DNA of 64,000 bases from G963666705 sp963666705. GTDB taxonomy: Bacteria; Pseudomonadota; Alphaproteobacteria; CADEGL01. This document shows positions 18,389 to 28,357 of the stretch, piece after piece (positions within the stretch are counted from its first letter, which is position 1; each line of letters opens with the position of its first letter). The position numbers and the translations under genes are program-made. The stretch is from contig CAXXKO010000011.1 of NCBI GenBank assembly GCA_963666705.2, forward strand, positions 1 to 64,000. Direction: 5' to 3'. A model generated the notes under the pieces. The model was not told where the DNA came from and made no database searches. It saw nothing but the letters and a program-made list of their open reading frames with translations.

Positions 18389-21300
18389 CTATTCGCGGGG
18401 CAGGACCGTCATGGCGCCCACGGCCCCGCGGGCGTACTGGTAGGGCCGGTACATGTCCTCCACCGTGGCGGCCGGCAGGACGTAGCGCCCGGGCGTGACC
18501 GCGCGCGCGAGATAGGCGGCCACGAAGCGCCCGTCATCGGCCCCGAGGTCGATCGCCGCCAGGTAGCGGTCGTCGCGCGCGGCCTCGAACGCGGGCTGGG
18601 ACAGCGGCGGCAGGAACGAGAGGTCGGTCTTGGCCATGCCGCGGCCGATGGCCGCATTCTCGATCTCCAGGCCCGCGGGCAGCAAATCCACCACCAGCGC
18701 CCGGTGGGGCTCCCCGGTCACCGCCTCGCCCTCGATCACCACCAGGAGCACGTCGTTCTGGCGCACCGCGCCCAAATCGACGCGATCGCCGTCGAGGGTG
18801 TAGAAGCCGCGGGTGAGCGTGAACCCGGCCTCGGCCGCCGGCAGCGGCGCCGTCGGCACGGCGGACACCGTGCGGTAGAGCCTGACCGGCCCCTCGCCCC
18901 GGTTGGTGACAGCATAGCCCGCATCGAGGCTGGCAAGCGGGATATCCGCGCGGAACGGCCGCCGCCGGGCCACCAGGGGCAAGCCATCGACCGTGACCTC
19001 GAGGCTTGAGCCCGGTGCGGCGTCGAGCGCATGGGCCGCCAGCAGCAGCCGCGCCTGCTCCTGGGTGCTCAGGTAGCGCCGGTCCTCATAGGCGGCGAAG
19101 ACGCGCTCCGCCAACCCCATGAGATGGGCCGGTGCCACGCCCGCCTCGGCCATGAGGGCGATGATGGCGGCATCGTCGCGCAAGGGCGACCCGAAGCTGT
19201 TATACGCGTACACCTCGGCGCCATCCGACAGGGACGCGAGGCGCAGGCCCTCGACCATGCCGGCGCCCTCGCCGACCGCGGTCAGCGCCAAGATGATTTG
19301 CGCCCGGGCCAGCGGGTTGCCGGCAATTTCGCTCATGCTCTCGGCCCAGTAGCGGATGCGCCCAGGCTCGACGGCGCCCTCCCGCGCCAACACGTACATA
19401 GCGTACGCCTTGGCCGAGACTTCCGCCGCCTCGGAGGACCATTCCATGAAGCCTTCGAGCCAGCCCAGCGCCCGTGTGTACGCGTATGCCGGCACCAGAT
19501 AGCCCTTCTCGCGGGCGCGGCCGAGGAAGTCGGCGGCATAGGCCGTAAGCCAGGGCTCGGCCTCGCCGCGCGCGCTCCACATCCCGAAGGCGCCGTCTCC
19601 GCGCTGGCGGTCGATGGTGCGGCGGATGGCGTGGGTGACGCGGGCGGCGATCGAGGCTTCGTCCAGCTCCTGGTTCCAGGCCTGGGCCAGGTCGGCGAAA
19701 TAGAGCAGCGGCAGGGCCACGCTCACGGTTTGCTCGACGCAGCCGTAGGGATAGCGGTTGAGCGCGTCGAGCAGCGCCGGCACGTTGATGTCCGGCCGGG
19801 TGGCGAGGGTGAGGCCGACGCGCGCCGTCGCCTGCACGACGCCCGCCAGCAGGCCGGCGGTCAGGGTGACGGTCGCGCCCGGCTCGATCATCTCGGCGAC
19901 GCGCGCGGTCGCGATCGTCTGCGCGGGCCGCACGGAGATGCCCCAGTCGCGGGTGAGGGAGAAGCCGCCAGGGCCGGCGAGGGTGAGCGTCAGCCGGCCG
20001 TCGCCGACCGCCTCGCCGCTAATCTCGACCGCCCGGGCAAAGCGCTGGCCCACGCCGAGGGTGATGTCCTCGGGCGTCTCCGCCTCCAGGGCCACGCCCC
20101 CTTCGGCGCCGATCAGCAGCGCATAGGCGCCCTCGGGGCCCGAGAGGTTGTGGAGGCTCACCGTCGCCTGGGCCACGTCGCCGGGAGCGAGGAAACGGGG
20201 CAGCAGGAGCTCGGCCACGACCGGGTCGCGGACCAGGAGCTCGACCGCGCCCGACCCCACGGCCGCGCGGCCGTAGGCCACGGCCATGAGGCGGAGGCGG
20301 CCGTTGAAGTCAGGCAGCGCCAGGTGGATGGTGGCCCGGCCCTCGGCATCGAGCGTGACGGGTCCCTCGAACAAGGCGACCGTCCGCCGCGTCGTCACGA
20401 GAGCGCCGGTTTGGTTGCGGCTCCGCGCCAGGTCGCCACCGGTGCGGACCTGGGCGCGGGCCCCCGCGGCCGGCTGGATGAGACGCCCATATATGTCCCG
20501 CACGTCGAGGGCGAGGCGCCGTTGGCCGAGATAGTGGCCGGCGGGGTCGGGCGCGGTGTAGTCGGTCAGCAGGAGGATGCCTTCGTCCACGGCGGCGAGG
20601 GTGAGGCGCACCGGCCCTGCCGCCGCGCCCACGACGCGCACCGGGATGTCGACGGTCGAGCGCGGCGCCGTCTCCTCGGGCGCATCGATCTCGACCGCGA
20701 GCGTCCGCGCCGCGCGGCCGATGGTGAGCCAGGCCGCCCCCATGGCCCGCGCCGGCCCCCGCGCCTCGGCCGCTTCGCCGGGCCGGAAGGCCGAGGCGAG
20801 CACGTAGGCGCCGGTCCCCCAGTCCGCGTCGACCGGAAGCTCGACCGTCACGCCCCCGGCCGGCAGGTCGACGGCGCGGGAGAGCAGAATCGATTCGTTG
20901 GCGACCGTGACCAGCGCCGTGCCCGCGAAGGGCGCCTTGAGGAAGGCCCGCACCGTGCCACCCGGCTCGTAATCGGCGCGGTCGAGCGTGATTTCGAGCG
21001 CATCGGGCGTATCGGGCGGGCTGTCGGCCATCCACCAGCCGGCACGGAAGCGCAGGCTCACGGCGCTCTCACCATCGGGGTCGTAGACTTCGAGCCGATA
21101 GCGGCCCCAATCGAAGACGCGGGCGAGGCGCGCCCCGCCGTTCGCGTCGAGGGCCACCTCGCCCCGGCCCACCACGCTCTCGGTGATGGTCACGTCGTAG
21201 CGCCATTCGTCGCCGGCGAGATACCATTGGTAATCGTGATATTCCTGGACCCATTCATAGGCCACCATGCGCCCGCCCAGGGGTGCGCCGTCCGGCCCCA

Positions 21301-23806
21301 GGGCGATGGCGTCGAACGCGGCCTCGGCCCCCTGGGCCACGGCTTCGCCCGCGAAGAGCGGGCGCAGGCCCAGCTCGAAGGGACGTACGCGTACGGGAAT
21401 CGCAATCTCGCGATTGACCGGGCGGCCACCGCTGTCGAACAGGCTGACCCGGGTTGCGGCCAATAGGGGCCGCGTCGTGTCGGGCAGGGCCTCGAGATCG
21501 AGCGTCACGAGCGTACGGCCCTCGGCGTCCGTGTCGGGCGCGGCGAGGGGCCGGCGTACGGGCACGTATGCTTCCTGGGCGAGGCCGAAGCTGTAGCCGG
21601 GGGAACCGGGATAGGGGTCGGGGTCGGCGCGCAGCACCAGCTCCGCCTCCGCCGTGAGCCCGGCGGCGGGGGCGCCGTAGAGGAAGCGGCCGTGGGCCTC
21701 GATGCCTGCCGCCTCACCGGGGGTGAGCCATTCGGCTTCGCTCGAAAGCGCCAGCTCCATGCGCTGGGGCACGAAATCGGCGACCTGGAAATCGAGGCGG
21801 CCGATGGGCTCGCCCGCCGGGTCGGCGAGGGCCAGGACCTGCCAGGTGCCGGCCGGGGCCGTGGCCGAGAGGGGGATGGGCAGCACGTGGCCGCCCAGCT
21901 CGTCGCCGCCGCTCACGCCCTCATAGGCCTGGATTCCGTCCGCGCGCAGGACGCGCAAGGTCAGGGGCACGCCGGGCACGGCCTCGCCCGCGCCGTCGCG
22001 CAGGAGCGCCGCCAGGCTTACCGTCTCGCCCGGCCGATAGACGCCGCGCTCGGCATAGAGGAAGGCGTCGAGGGGCCCGGGCGCGGGCCGGCCGGCCACG
22101 CCGCGCTCGCTCAGATCGAGGGCCGGGCCGATCAGGGCGAGGAAGGAGAAGTCGCCGACCGCTGCCGAGGCCAGGAGTGCGGCGGCGCGGTTGCCGCCCG
22201 TCCCGCGCGTGAGACCGGGCGCGAAGCGGGCAAGGCCGCCGGCGTCGGTCTCGGCCTGCCCCAGGACCTGGTTGTTGCGGGCCAGGAGCTCGACCGCGAC
22301 GCCCGCGAGCGGCGCGCCCGTCGCCAGGGACCGGGCGAACACCCAGGTGCCGCCCGGCCCCTGGAAGCTGGTCAGGCCGAGATCCGTGACCACGAGCCAT
22401 TGGAGCGCCCACTCGCGCCAGTCCTCCGGCGCCTCCGTGCGCCCCGTCGCCGCCAGGAGATAGACACCGGGCGCCGTCTCACCCACCAGGTCGTGGAACG
22501 GGACGAGGGTCGTGACCTCGCGGTTGGCGACGGCTTCGACGGCGGCGTTGCCGCGCCACACGAGCTCGCCCGTCTGCGCTTCGATATCCTCCAGAAGCCA
22601 GCCGTAATCGGTGCTGTCCATGCCCGCGAGGATGGTGCGCACCAGGTTGCGGTCGTTGATGCGCAGGAGCTGGAGGTCGAGCGCGTCGAGATTGACCGTG
22701 GTGACGGGGACGGTGGCATCCGGTACGCGCGGCAACACGTACGCACTCGCGCTCAAACGTACGCTTGGCGGCCGGTTGCCGACGGCCACGGTCACGGACT
22801 GGTCCGCGGCCGTGAAGCCGCCGTCCGCCGCCGGCAGGCCGGCGCGAATCGTGACCTCGTAGGTTTGCCCGTGGCGCAGGCCGCTGAGACAAACCGCATC
22901 TGTCCGTGCGAAGACGTCGAAGCGCTCCCGCGAGGGCACGTAGACGTAATCCGCGGCCGGCAGGGGCAGGGGCTGGGCGAGCGGGCGGGACAGGACGAGG
23001 CAGGCTTGGGGCAGAAGCTGGTCGCTCGACGCTTGCACGTCGACCACCTGGAAGCGGGCCGCTTCACGCAACTGCTCGAGGCGCCAGGCGGCCTCCTCGT
23101 CCGCGACCAGGGCCAAGCCGGCCGCGAGCGCCTCGATGGCGCCCGCGCTCTCGTCGAGGGCCTCGTAGGCGAGCGCGAGCAGGAAGAGGGCGGCACCCTG
23201 GCCTTCGGCGTCCGTCGCGGCGCGATAGCCGGCGTAGGACGCGTCCGCCGCGTCAGCCGCGCGGCCGCCCCAGTAATAGCGATCGGCCAGGCGCAGCCAG
23301 CTTTCGGACGCCGCACCGGGGGCCGCGACGAGCGCCTCGAGGGCTGCGAGCTCGCGCTCGAAATCGCCGTCCTCCGCCGCCGCCTCGACCGCGGCGCCGA
23401 GCGCATCGGCCGCGACCGCCGCCGCCCCGGCGAAGGCGCGCCTGCGGGCCAGCCGGCCCTCGAGCCGGGCGCGCAGGGCGGCCGCCCGCGCCGCGATCCC
23501 CGCATAGGTGAAGTCGGGTGCGGGTGCCGGGGCCAGCGCGGCCTCTTCCACCACGACCGCGTCGGGCTCGCGCTCGGGCTGGATTTCTTCCGTCGCGGGC
23601 GTCGCGGGTGGCGCTTTCACCGACGCGGCGATGGCGGGCGCACCCTCGCCAGTGCCACTCTCCTCGGTCGCGGCCGCCTCGGGGACGACCGCCGCCTCCG
23701 CCACCGCGGCAACGAGAGCGGGCTCGGGAACCCTCAGCTCTTCCCGCACCAAGAGAGCGGCGGCCAAGGCCAGCACCAGGACGGCGAATATGGTCAGTGC
23801 GCGCAC
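18389..23806 (-). CDS. Bacterial alpha-2-macroglobulin (periplasmic protease trap)
   Basis: A 1805-aa secreted or lipid-anchored macroglobulin. An N-terminal hydrophobic segment (MRALTIFAVLVLALAAALLV) has no lipobox cysteine. An Ala/Glu-rich linker (about 30-85), a helical region, MG1/MG2-type beta domains (GVYRPGETVSLAALLRDG) and an apple-like/MG10 tail follow. The thioester site is YPYGCVEQT with Cys near 1355, inside the terpenoid-like alpha/alpha barrel (WLTAYAADFLGRA). The intact CxEQ predicts covalent trapping of attacking proteases. It lies directly upstream of pbpC in one operon, the classical arrangement. Confidence 0.95.
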   Translation of the reverse strand: MRALTIFAVLVLALAAALLVREELRVPEPALVAAVAEAAVVPEAAATEESGTGEGAPAIAASVKAPPATPATEEIQPEREPDAVVVEEAALAPAPAPDFTYAGIAARAAALRARLEGRLARRRAFAGAAAVAADALGAAVEAAAEDGDFERELAALEALVAAPGAASESWLRLADRYYWGGRAADAADASYAGYRAATDAEGQGAALFLLALAYEALDESAGAIEALAAGLALVADEEAAWRLEQLREAARFQVVDVQASSDQLLPQACLVLSRPLAQPLPLPAADYVYVPSRERFDVFARTDAVCLSGLRHGQTYEVTIRAGLPAADGGFTAADQSVTVAVGNRPPSVRLSASAYVLPRVPDATVPVTTVNLDALDLQLLRINDRNLVRTILAGMDSTDYGWLLEDIEAQTGELVWRGNAAVEAVANREVTTLVPFHDLVGETAPGVYLLAATGRTEAPEDWREWALQWLVVTDLGLTSFQGPGGTWVFARSLATGAPLAGVAVELLARNNQVLGQAETDAGGLARFAPGLTRGTGGNRAAALLASAAVGDFSFLALIGPALDLSERGVAGRPAPGPLDAFLYAERGVYRPGETVSLAALLRDGAGEAVPGVPLTLRVLRADGIQAYEGVSGGDELGGHVLPIPLSATAPAGTWQVLALADPAGEPIGRLDFQVADFVPQRMELALSSEAEWLTPGEAAGIEAHGRFLYGAPAAGLTAEAELVLRADPDPYPGSPGYSFGLAQEAYVPVRRPLAAPDTDAEGRTLVTLDLEALPDTTRPLLAATRVSLFDSGGRPVNREIAIPVRVRPFELGLRPLFAGEAVAQGAEAAFDAIALGPDGAPLGGRMVAYEWVQEYHDYQWYLAGDEWRYDVTITESVVGRGEVALDANGGARLARVFDWGRYRLEVYDPDGESAVSLRFRAGWWMADSPPDTPDALEITLDRADYEPGGTVRAFLKAPFAGTALVTVANESILLSRAVDLPAGGVTVELPVDADWGTGAYVLASAFRPGEAAEARGPARAMGAAWLTIGRAARTLAVEIDAPEETAPRSTVDIPVRVVGAAAGPVRLTLAAVDEGILLLTDYTAPDPAGHYLGQRRLALDVRDIYGRLIQPAAGARAQVRTGGDLARSRNQTGALVTTRRTVALFEGPVTLDAEGRATIHLALPDFNGRLRLMAVAYGRAAVGSGAVELLVRDPVVAELLLPRFLAPGDVAQATVSLHNLSGPEGAYALLIGAEGGVALEAETPEDITLGVGQRFARAVEISGEAVGDGRLTLTLAGPGGFSLTRDWGISVRPAQTIATARVAEMIEPGATVTLTAGLLAGVVQATARVGLTLATRPDINVPALLDALNRYPYGCVEQTVSVALPLLYFADLAQAWNQELDEASIAARVTHAIRRTIDRQRGDGAFGMWSARGEAEPWLTAYAADFLGRAREKGYLVPAYAYTRALGWLEGFMEWSSEAAEVSAKAYAMYVLAREGAVEPGRIRYWAESMSEIAGNPLARAQIILALTAVGEGAGMVEGLRLASLSDGAEVYAYNSFGSPLRDDAAIIALMAEAGVAPAHLMGLAERVFAAYEDRRYLSTQEQARLLLAAHALDAAPGSSLEVTVDGLPLVARRRPFRADIPLASLDAGYAVTNRGEGPVRLYRTVSAVPTAPLPAAEAGFTLTRGFYTLDGDRVDLGAVRQNDVLLVVIEGEAVTGEPHRALVVDLLPAGLEIENAAIGRGMAKTDLSFLPPLSQPAFEAARDDRYLAAIDLGADDGRFVAAYLARAVTPGRYVLPAATVEDMYRPYQYARGAVGAMTVLPRE

Positions 23807-23928
23807 TTCAACACCTCATCGATCCGGACGAACCCAAGGTCACAGCCATTGGGGCATGCAAAGATGGAGAGATTGTGACGCAGGCCGGGGCGAGCGCCAT
23901 GGTCTCGGCCGCGCCCGTCGCGGCCGTG

Positions 23929-24660
23929 TCAGCCCCGGTCGGCCAGGGCCTCGTCGATCTCGGCGATGATGGCGGCGGCGGCGGCGCGCGGGTCGGCGGC
24001 GCGCAGAATCGGCCGGCCCACGACCAGATAGTCCGCACCCGCCCGGATCGCCTCGCCAGGCGTCGTCGCGCGCTTGTGGTCGTCGGCGCCGGCACCGGCC
24101 GGGCGGATGCCCGGGGTGACGATGGTGAGCCGGTCGGGCCCTGCCAGTGCGCGGATCAGCGCCGCCTCCCGGCCCGAGGCGATGACGCCGTCGAGCCCGA
24201 CATCGAGGGCGAGGCGCGCCCGGTCGCGGACGATACCCTCGACGCCGCCGGTGAACCCGGCCGCGCCCGCCTCGCGCCCGCCCATGCTGGTGAGGAGGGT
24301 GACGTAGAGGATCCCCGGCCGGCCGTCGACCTGGCCCTCGACCGCCGCCTCGAGCGCCGCCCGCGCGGCATCGCCCGCACCCTGGACGGTGACGAAATCG
24401 ACCCCGCGCCCGGCGGCGCCCCGCACACCCCACTTCACGGTCTCGGGAATGTCGCCGAGCTTGTAGTCGATGAAGACGCGCTTGCCGGCATCGAGAAGCT
24501 CGTCGATGAAGGCTTCGGTGCCGCGCGCCATCTGCAGGTAGTAGCCGACCTTGAAGAAGGAGACGAGGCCATCGAGCGCCGCGACGGCCTCGCGCGCCGC
24601 CGCGACGCCCAGGACGTCGAGCGCCACGATCAAGCGCCCGGCGGCGTCCTCGGTCACCAT
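23929..24660 (-). CDS. pyrF: Orotidine 5'-phosphate decarboxylase
   Basis: A 243-aa TIM-barrel enzyme for the last step of UMP synthesis. VALDVLGVAAAREAVAAL (about 12-29) holds the first substrate Asp. The catalytic D-x-K-x-x-D is IDYKLGDIPETV with D65, K67 and D70. The phosphate-binding end is VTPGIRPAGAGADDHKRATTPGEAIRAGADYLVVGRPI. Length and motifs are those of the PyrF family 1 enzymes. The start at 24660 (ATG) gives a few extra N-terminal residues compared with E. coli PyrF; a start inside is possible. Confidence 0.96.
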   Translation of the reverse strand: MVTEDAAGRLIVALDVLGVAAAREAVAALDGLVSFFKVGYYLQMARGTEAFIDELLDAGKRVFIDYKLGDIPETVKWGVRGAAGRGVDFVTVQGAGDAARAALEAAVEGQVDGRPGILYVTLLTSMGGREAGAAGFTGGVEGIVRDRARLALDVGLDGVIASGREAALIRALAGPDRLTIVTPGIRPAGAGADDHKRATTPGEAIRAGADYLVVGRPILRAADPRAAAAAIIAEIDEALADRG

Positions 24661-24742
24661 CCGTCCCGCCCGCCGCTCACCCTCACCTTCTCCCCCTCGT
24701 GCGCGTTAAAGGGCGAGGATGCGCGCATCGAACGCCCGCGCC

Positions 24743-25624
24743 CTAAGCATGCTTGATCAGGCCGAGCTTCTCGCGGGCCTCCTGGGGTGAGAGGATGCGG
24801 GCGCCGAGGCCTTCGACGATGGTGACGGCCTTCTCCACGAGCTGCGCGTTCGACGCGAGGACGCCGCGCGAGAGGTAGAGGTTGTCCTCGAGCCCGACGC
24901 GCACGTTGCCGCCCAGGATCACCGCCTGGGCCGCCATGGGCATTTGCATGCGCGAGATGCCGAAGGAGGCCCAGATGGCGCCCGGCGGCAGCTCGTCGCG
25001 CATGGCCATCATGGCCGTGGTCGTCGCCGCCGCGCCCCAGGGCACGCCGAGGCAGAGCTGGAACAGCGGCGCGCCGTCGATCAGGCCTTCGTCGCAGAAC
25101 TGCCGCGCGAGCCGCATTTGGCCCAGATCGAAGGCCTCGAGCTCGGGCTTGATCTTGAGCTCCTGCATGCGTCTCAAGACCACCCGCAGGTAGTCCGGCG
25201 GATTGAGGAACAGGCCCTCGCCGAAGGCCATGGTGGCGCAGTCGACGGTGCCTATCTCCGGCATCAGCTCCTCGATATAGGCCAGGCGCTCGATCGGGCC
25301 GATGAAGTCGGACTCGACGCTGCCGACGTTCGGGTCCGCCTCGCTCGGGTACCAGTCGCCACCGTTGCCGCCCGTGAGGTTGATGACCAGGTCGGTCTCG
25401 GACTCGCGGATGCGGGCGACAATCTCGCGGAAGAACTTGGGGTCGCGGCTGTTCTTGCCGGTCGCGGGGTCGCGGGCGTGGATATGGGCGATGGCCGCAC
25501 CCGCCTTGGCCGCCTCGATGGCGGCGGTGGCGATCTGCTCGGGCGTGATCGGCAGGCCGGGGTGCTTGTCGGCGGTGTCGCCCCCGCCCGTCACCGGGCA
25601 GGTGATGATGACCTCTGTGTTCAT
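24743..25624 (-). CDS. Beta-keto acid cleavage enzyme (BKACE, DUF849)
   Basis: A 293-aa TIM-barrel zinc enzyme of the 3-keto-5-aminohexanoate cleavage family. The start MNTEVIITCPVTGGG is standard. Zinc ligands H47 and H49 lie in IAHIHARDPATG. The block DLVINLTGGNGGDWYPSEADPNVGSV and the late MQMPMAAQAVILGGNVRVGLEDNLYLSRGVLASNAQLVEKAV are family hallmarks. BKACE enzymes condense a beta-keto acid with acetyl-CoA, giving acetoacetate and a CoA ester. Substrates range from lysine-fermentation intermediates to dehydrocarnitine; the substrate here cannot be told from sequence alone. Confidence 0.94.
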   Translation of the reverse strand: MNTEVIITCPVTGGGDTADKHPGLPITPEQIATAAIEAAKAGAAIAHIHARDPATGKNSRDPKFFREIVARIRESETDLVINLTGGNGGDWYPSEADPNVGSVESDFIGPIERLAYIEELMPEIGTVDCATMAFGEGLFLNPPDYLRVVLRRMQELKIKPELEAFDLGQMRLARQFCDEGLIDGAPLFQLCLGVPWGAAATTTAMMAMRDELPPGAIWASFGISRMQMPMAAQAVILGGNVRVGLEDNLYLSRGVLASNAQLVEKAVTIVEGLGARILSPQEAREKLGLIKHA

Positions 25625-26581
25625 GCTGCTCCTCCCTCATATGAGCGCGCCGCCCAGCGCCAGGGCGAGCGGCGAGGCCTCGTGGGCCGTGCGCCCCTTG
25701 TAATCCCTCCCGGGCACCCGGTCCATGATGCGCCGCCGGGCAGTCGCCGGGTGGGCCGCCGCCTCGCCCCGGTCGAGGCTCGGCACGCGGCCGTCCGACG
25801 GCACTTCGACGCCGTCGCCATGGACATCCCGCACCGCCCGGCCGGCGGCCGTATGGATGAGCCAGGGCAGGGGACCGTGGACCGGCATCATGTCCAGGTC
25901 GTCGAAGGCCGCCCGGCAACCGAGGGAACATGCGCTCGCTCTCCCTCGCGGCCGATCGGCACAAAAAGGCGCGGCCGCCCAGCGCCGCGCGCACGCCCTC
26001 GCCGTCATGCCCATCGCGGTCGATCCCGGGACCGACACCCATGGGTGGGACGCGACACCGCGCCTCGCCGACGCGCGCCGGCCCACGCTCCATGCCGCCG
26101 CCGATCTGGAGCTGGCGCACCGTCGCGTCCCGCCGCTCGCGACCCACGATCGCGCGCTCGCCGCACCGTCGCGCAACCTCGGCCTGGCGGTGCCCGGCCC
26201 ATGGAGGGGGCAGGCCGCGAATGTTGCAAGGGGCGCGCGGGGGTCCGGACGCGCGGTATCGAGCGAAATCGCCCCGAAAGTGTCAGGGTCTGTCAAGGTG
26301 TCAGGCAACAAAAACGCGTGATATCAATGGGTTGCCGAAACCGGGCTTGAACCTTGACAAACCTTGACCGATTTCCCCGCGCGGTGGACGCGAGCACCCA
26401 TGCAGTTGGGGATTTGCTCCCACGATGTCAAGATGAAATTGCGGCGCTGGCGCGCGCCGGCCTTCACCCGGCTGGGGCGCCGCATCCAGGCTGAACGCGT
26501 CTTCCCGCCCATACCGCGTATTCACCGATCCCCGCCCCATCCCTCGATGCCGAGCCGAACAACCACGCCAAGCTTGTTGCC
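25625..26581. other. Gene-poor decaying region between BKACE and repeat A copy 2
   Basis: About 950 bases. It holds a PIN-domain remnant (25990-26210, listed separately). On the minus strand at about 25637-25905 there is a coding-like tail (AFDDLDMMPVHGPLPWLIHTA to the end SPLALALGGALI) with no start and no recognised family, perhaps the last ~90 residues of a lost gene. The rest shows nothing I can support. Confidence 0.5.
25990..26210 (+). pseudogene. Remnant of a VapC-type PIN toxin
   Basis: The plus-strand frame reads MPIAVDPGTDTHGWDATPRL and later LELAHRRVPPLATHDRALA. This closely parallels residues 73-136 of the intact VapC at 30735 (MPITVDPETDAHAWGATLRL; LELAHRSALPLATHDGALA). The N-terminal half with the first acidic residues is missing and no antitoxin precedes it. 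It is a decayed paralogue 4.7 kb from the intact pair. Confidence 0.75.
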
Positions 26582-26732
26582 TAGAGCGGTTCCGCTTTGA
26601 TCGGACCCACTCTAGCGATTGATTCGCTCGCGGCAGCGGACCAAGAGGTCCGCGCCTGCGCGGGCGCGCCGGGCGACCGGCGGGCCGCCTTGCGGCCTGG
26701 AGCGATTCCAGTCGAGGTGGAAACGCTCTAGG
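26582..26732. repeat. Dispersed repeat family A, copy 2
   Basis: Inverted ends TAGAGCGGTTCC and, from the other end, TAGAGCGTTTCC. It has the same internal hairpins as the 16.1-kb copy and is the best-preserved copy at its ends. It lies about 310 bases upstream of the RidA gene; the remaining spacer to 27040 shows no gene I can support. Confidence 0.85.
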
Positions 26733-27040
26733 ATGCGAAAGCCGGTGTGGTGGTCGAGGCGTTGCCTGGCCTGGATCGCGCGGGTCGTCGCGCCGGGCAG
26801 CCCCCACCCCGTGACCCAGCGGGGAGGTCGGTGTCCCCGGACTTCGTACACGGATGCGCGTTTCTTCTCGAGACACGTCCAAACCGATACACTGTTCCGG
26901 GATCGCGCTTCCCCATGGCCTCCCGGGGGCTGCTCGGCGCGGACCCCGCGTCAGGGGCCGGGAGCGCGACCGGCCACGATGACACGCTTGTTCCCACGCA
27001 CCCTCGCGCGCTGTCCACCCATCTTGCTTCGGAGGAAATC

Positions 27041-27457
27041 ATGGCGAAAGTCAAACGCTTTTACGTCGGGCCCCAGATCGCGATCGAGGGGGTCCAGTCG
27101 GCCGAGTCCGGTGGCGGCGCGCCGACGGTGGCGCTCTCAAAGGCGAACGGGATGGTGTTCACGAACGGCGTGATCTCGAACCACCCGGAGACGGGCGCGT
27201 TCGTGGCGGGGGATATCCGGGCGCAGACGCGGAGAGTGCTGGAGAACCTGAAGCTCGGGCTCGAGGCGGCCGGCACGTCGTTCGAGAACGTGGTCATGGT
27301 GCACGCGTTCCTCAAGGACATGAAGGATTGGCCGGCCTACCACCAGGTCTACCTCGAGTACTTCCCCGTGCACGCCCCGCCGCCGCGCTACACCGTGCGA
27401 GCGGAGATGGCGTTGCCCCAGTTTCTGGTCGAGATCCACATGACGGCGGTGGTCTGA
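27041..27457 (+). CDS. RidA-family enamine/imine deaminase homologue
   Basis: A 138-aa member of the RidA/YjgF superfamily. The pattern includes VVFTNG-like MVFTNGVISNHPETGAFVAGDIRAQTRRVLENLKLGLEAAG, then VVMVHAFLKDMKDWPAYHQVYLEYF and PPPRYTVRAEMALPQFLVEIHMTAVV. The conserved arginine of the active site corresponds to the PPPRYTVRA region. RidA proteins hydrolyse reactive 2-aminoacrylate and similar imines. The ATG at 27041 is preceded by GGAGGA at 27031. Two truncated copies of its 3' part lie downstream at 28355 and 31217. Confidence 0.9.
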   Translation: MAKVKRFYVGPQIAIEGVQSAESGGGAPTVALSKANGMVFTNGVISNHPETGAFVAGDIRAQTRRVLENLKLGLEAAGTSFENVVMVHAFLKDMKDWPAYHQVYLEYFPVHAPPPRYTVRAEMALPQFLVEIHMTAVV

Positions 27458-27607
27458 GCCGACGGCGCGCGGGCGGCGGGGACGCGGCATCGCGAGCCAG
27501 CGCCCATGGCGAAGGGCCGTCCACACATGACCCCGGAGCCTGATCCCGGAGCGTTTATTGGACGTGGCGACCCAATCACGGTGAGCGGCCCAAGGGACGC
27601 GGGAACG

Positions 27608-28357
27608 ATGTTCTCAGCCTTACGCGCCCTCTCACCAATATGCGCCACACTCGTTGCGACTCTGAATGTCGCTGTCGCGTCCAACCATCTCGATTCGCTC
27701 AAGGGGTACGACGCGTCCCCGACCGTACCGCGGCCGGTCTACCCGGATACCCACACGTGCAGTCGCATCACGTCGCTTTATGGCTCATGGATGGATTTGG
27801 ACGGAACCCGCCGCGAGGAGCGCCACGTAGGCATCGATGTCGGGGAATTCGGAGACACTGTTCTGGCGCCGGCCGCGGGTGTCGTCACGGCGATCTGGGA
27901 AACCGACCACGGCTGGGGGAAAGACTGGAATGTCTTGATCGGCCATTCCGCCGCGGACCTCGACATGCCCGATCCGGGAATCGCCTACTACTCCGAATTC
28001 GACCACCTGCAATTCGGCGATATCGAACATCTCTTGGTAGGCAACACCGTGATGCGCGGCGAGGAGATCGGCGTCGTCCGGCATCCTGGCGGAAATCAGC
28101 AATTCCGGCCGGAGGTCCATTGGGAAGTCTACGAGGTCGCGACGGCGCGGCGCCACGACCTTGTGTGGAAGGTCGACGGGAACGGGAACGAATTCTGGTG
28201 GAACGGATCGGCGGACTTGATCGACCCTCTCTTTCTGATGTCCCGAGGCCAGGCTGAGCCGGTGGATGGAAAGGTTGACATCGTGCCGTTCGACTCGGAC
28301 GTCGAGCCCAGTCGTTACCGGGGCTTCACCTACCCGATATTGTGCAAGGAGCGTTGA
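27608..28357 (+). CDS. Secreted M23-family (LytM-like) metallopeptidase
   Basis: A 249-aa protein from the ATG at 27608, which gives a plausible signal peptide (MFSALRALSPICATLVATLN plus VAVAS). A longer start at 27506 would bury it. The LytM fold is marked by HVGIDVGEFGDTVLAPAAGVV (HxGxD zinc ligands) and by the late VHWEVYEVA (HxH-like second site, here H-W-E). The C terminus is tryptophan-rich (ELVWKVDGNGNEFWWNG-like). It probably cleaves peptidoglycan cross-links in the envelope. It sits between a full and a truncated RidA copy, and its TGA stop lies at the edge of the duplicated RidA sequence. This suggests it was inserted together with the duplication. Confidence 0.78.
   Translation: MFSALRALSPICATLVATLNVAVASNHLDSLKGYDASPTVPRPVYPDTHTCSRITSLYGSWMDLDGTRREERHVGIDVGEFGDTVLAPAAGVVTAIWETDHGWGKDWNVLIGHSAADLDMPDPGIAYYSEFDHLQFGDIEHLLVGNTVMRGEEIGVVRHPGGNQQFRPEVHWEVYEVATARRHDLVWKVDGNGNEFWWNGSADLIDPLFLMSRGQAEPVDGKVDIVPFDSDVEPSRYRGFTYPILCKER

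Noticed and set aside
19031..21466. An 811-codon open frame on the plus strand
   Set aside because: It is antisense to the alpha-2-macroglobulin gene, and its translation is low-complexity G/A/R/E/H typical of a GC-rich shadow.
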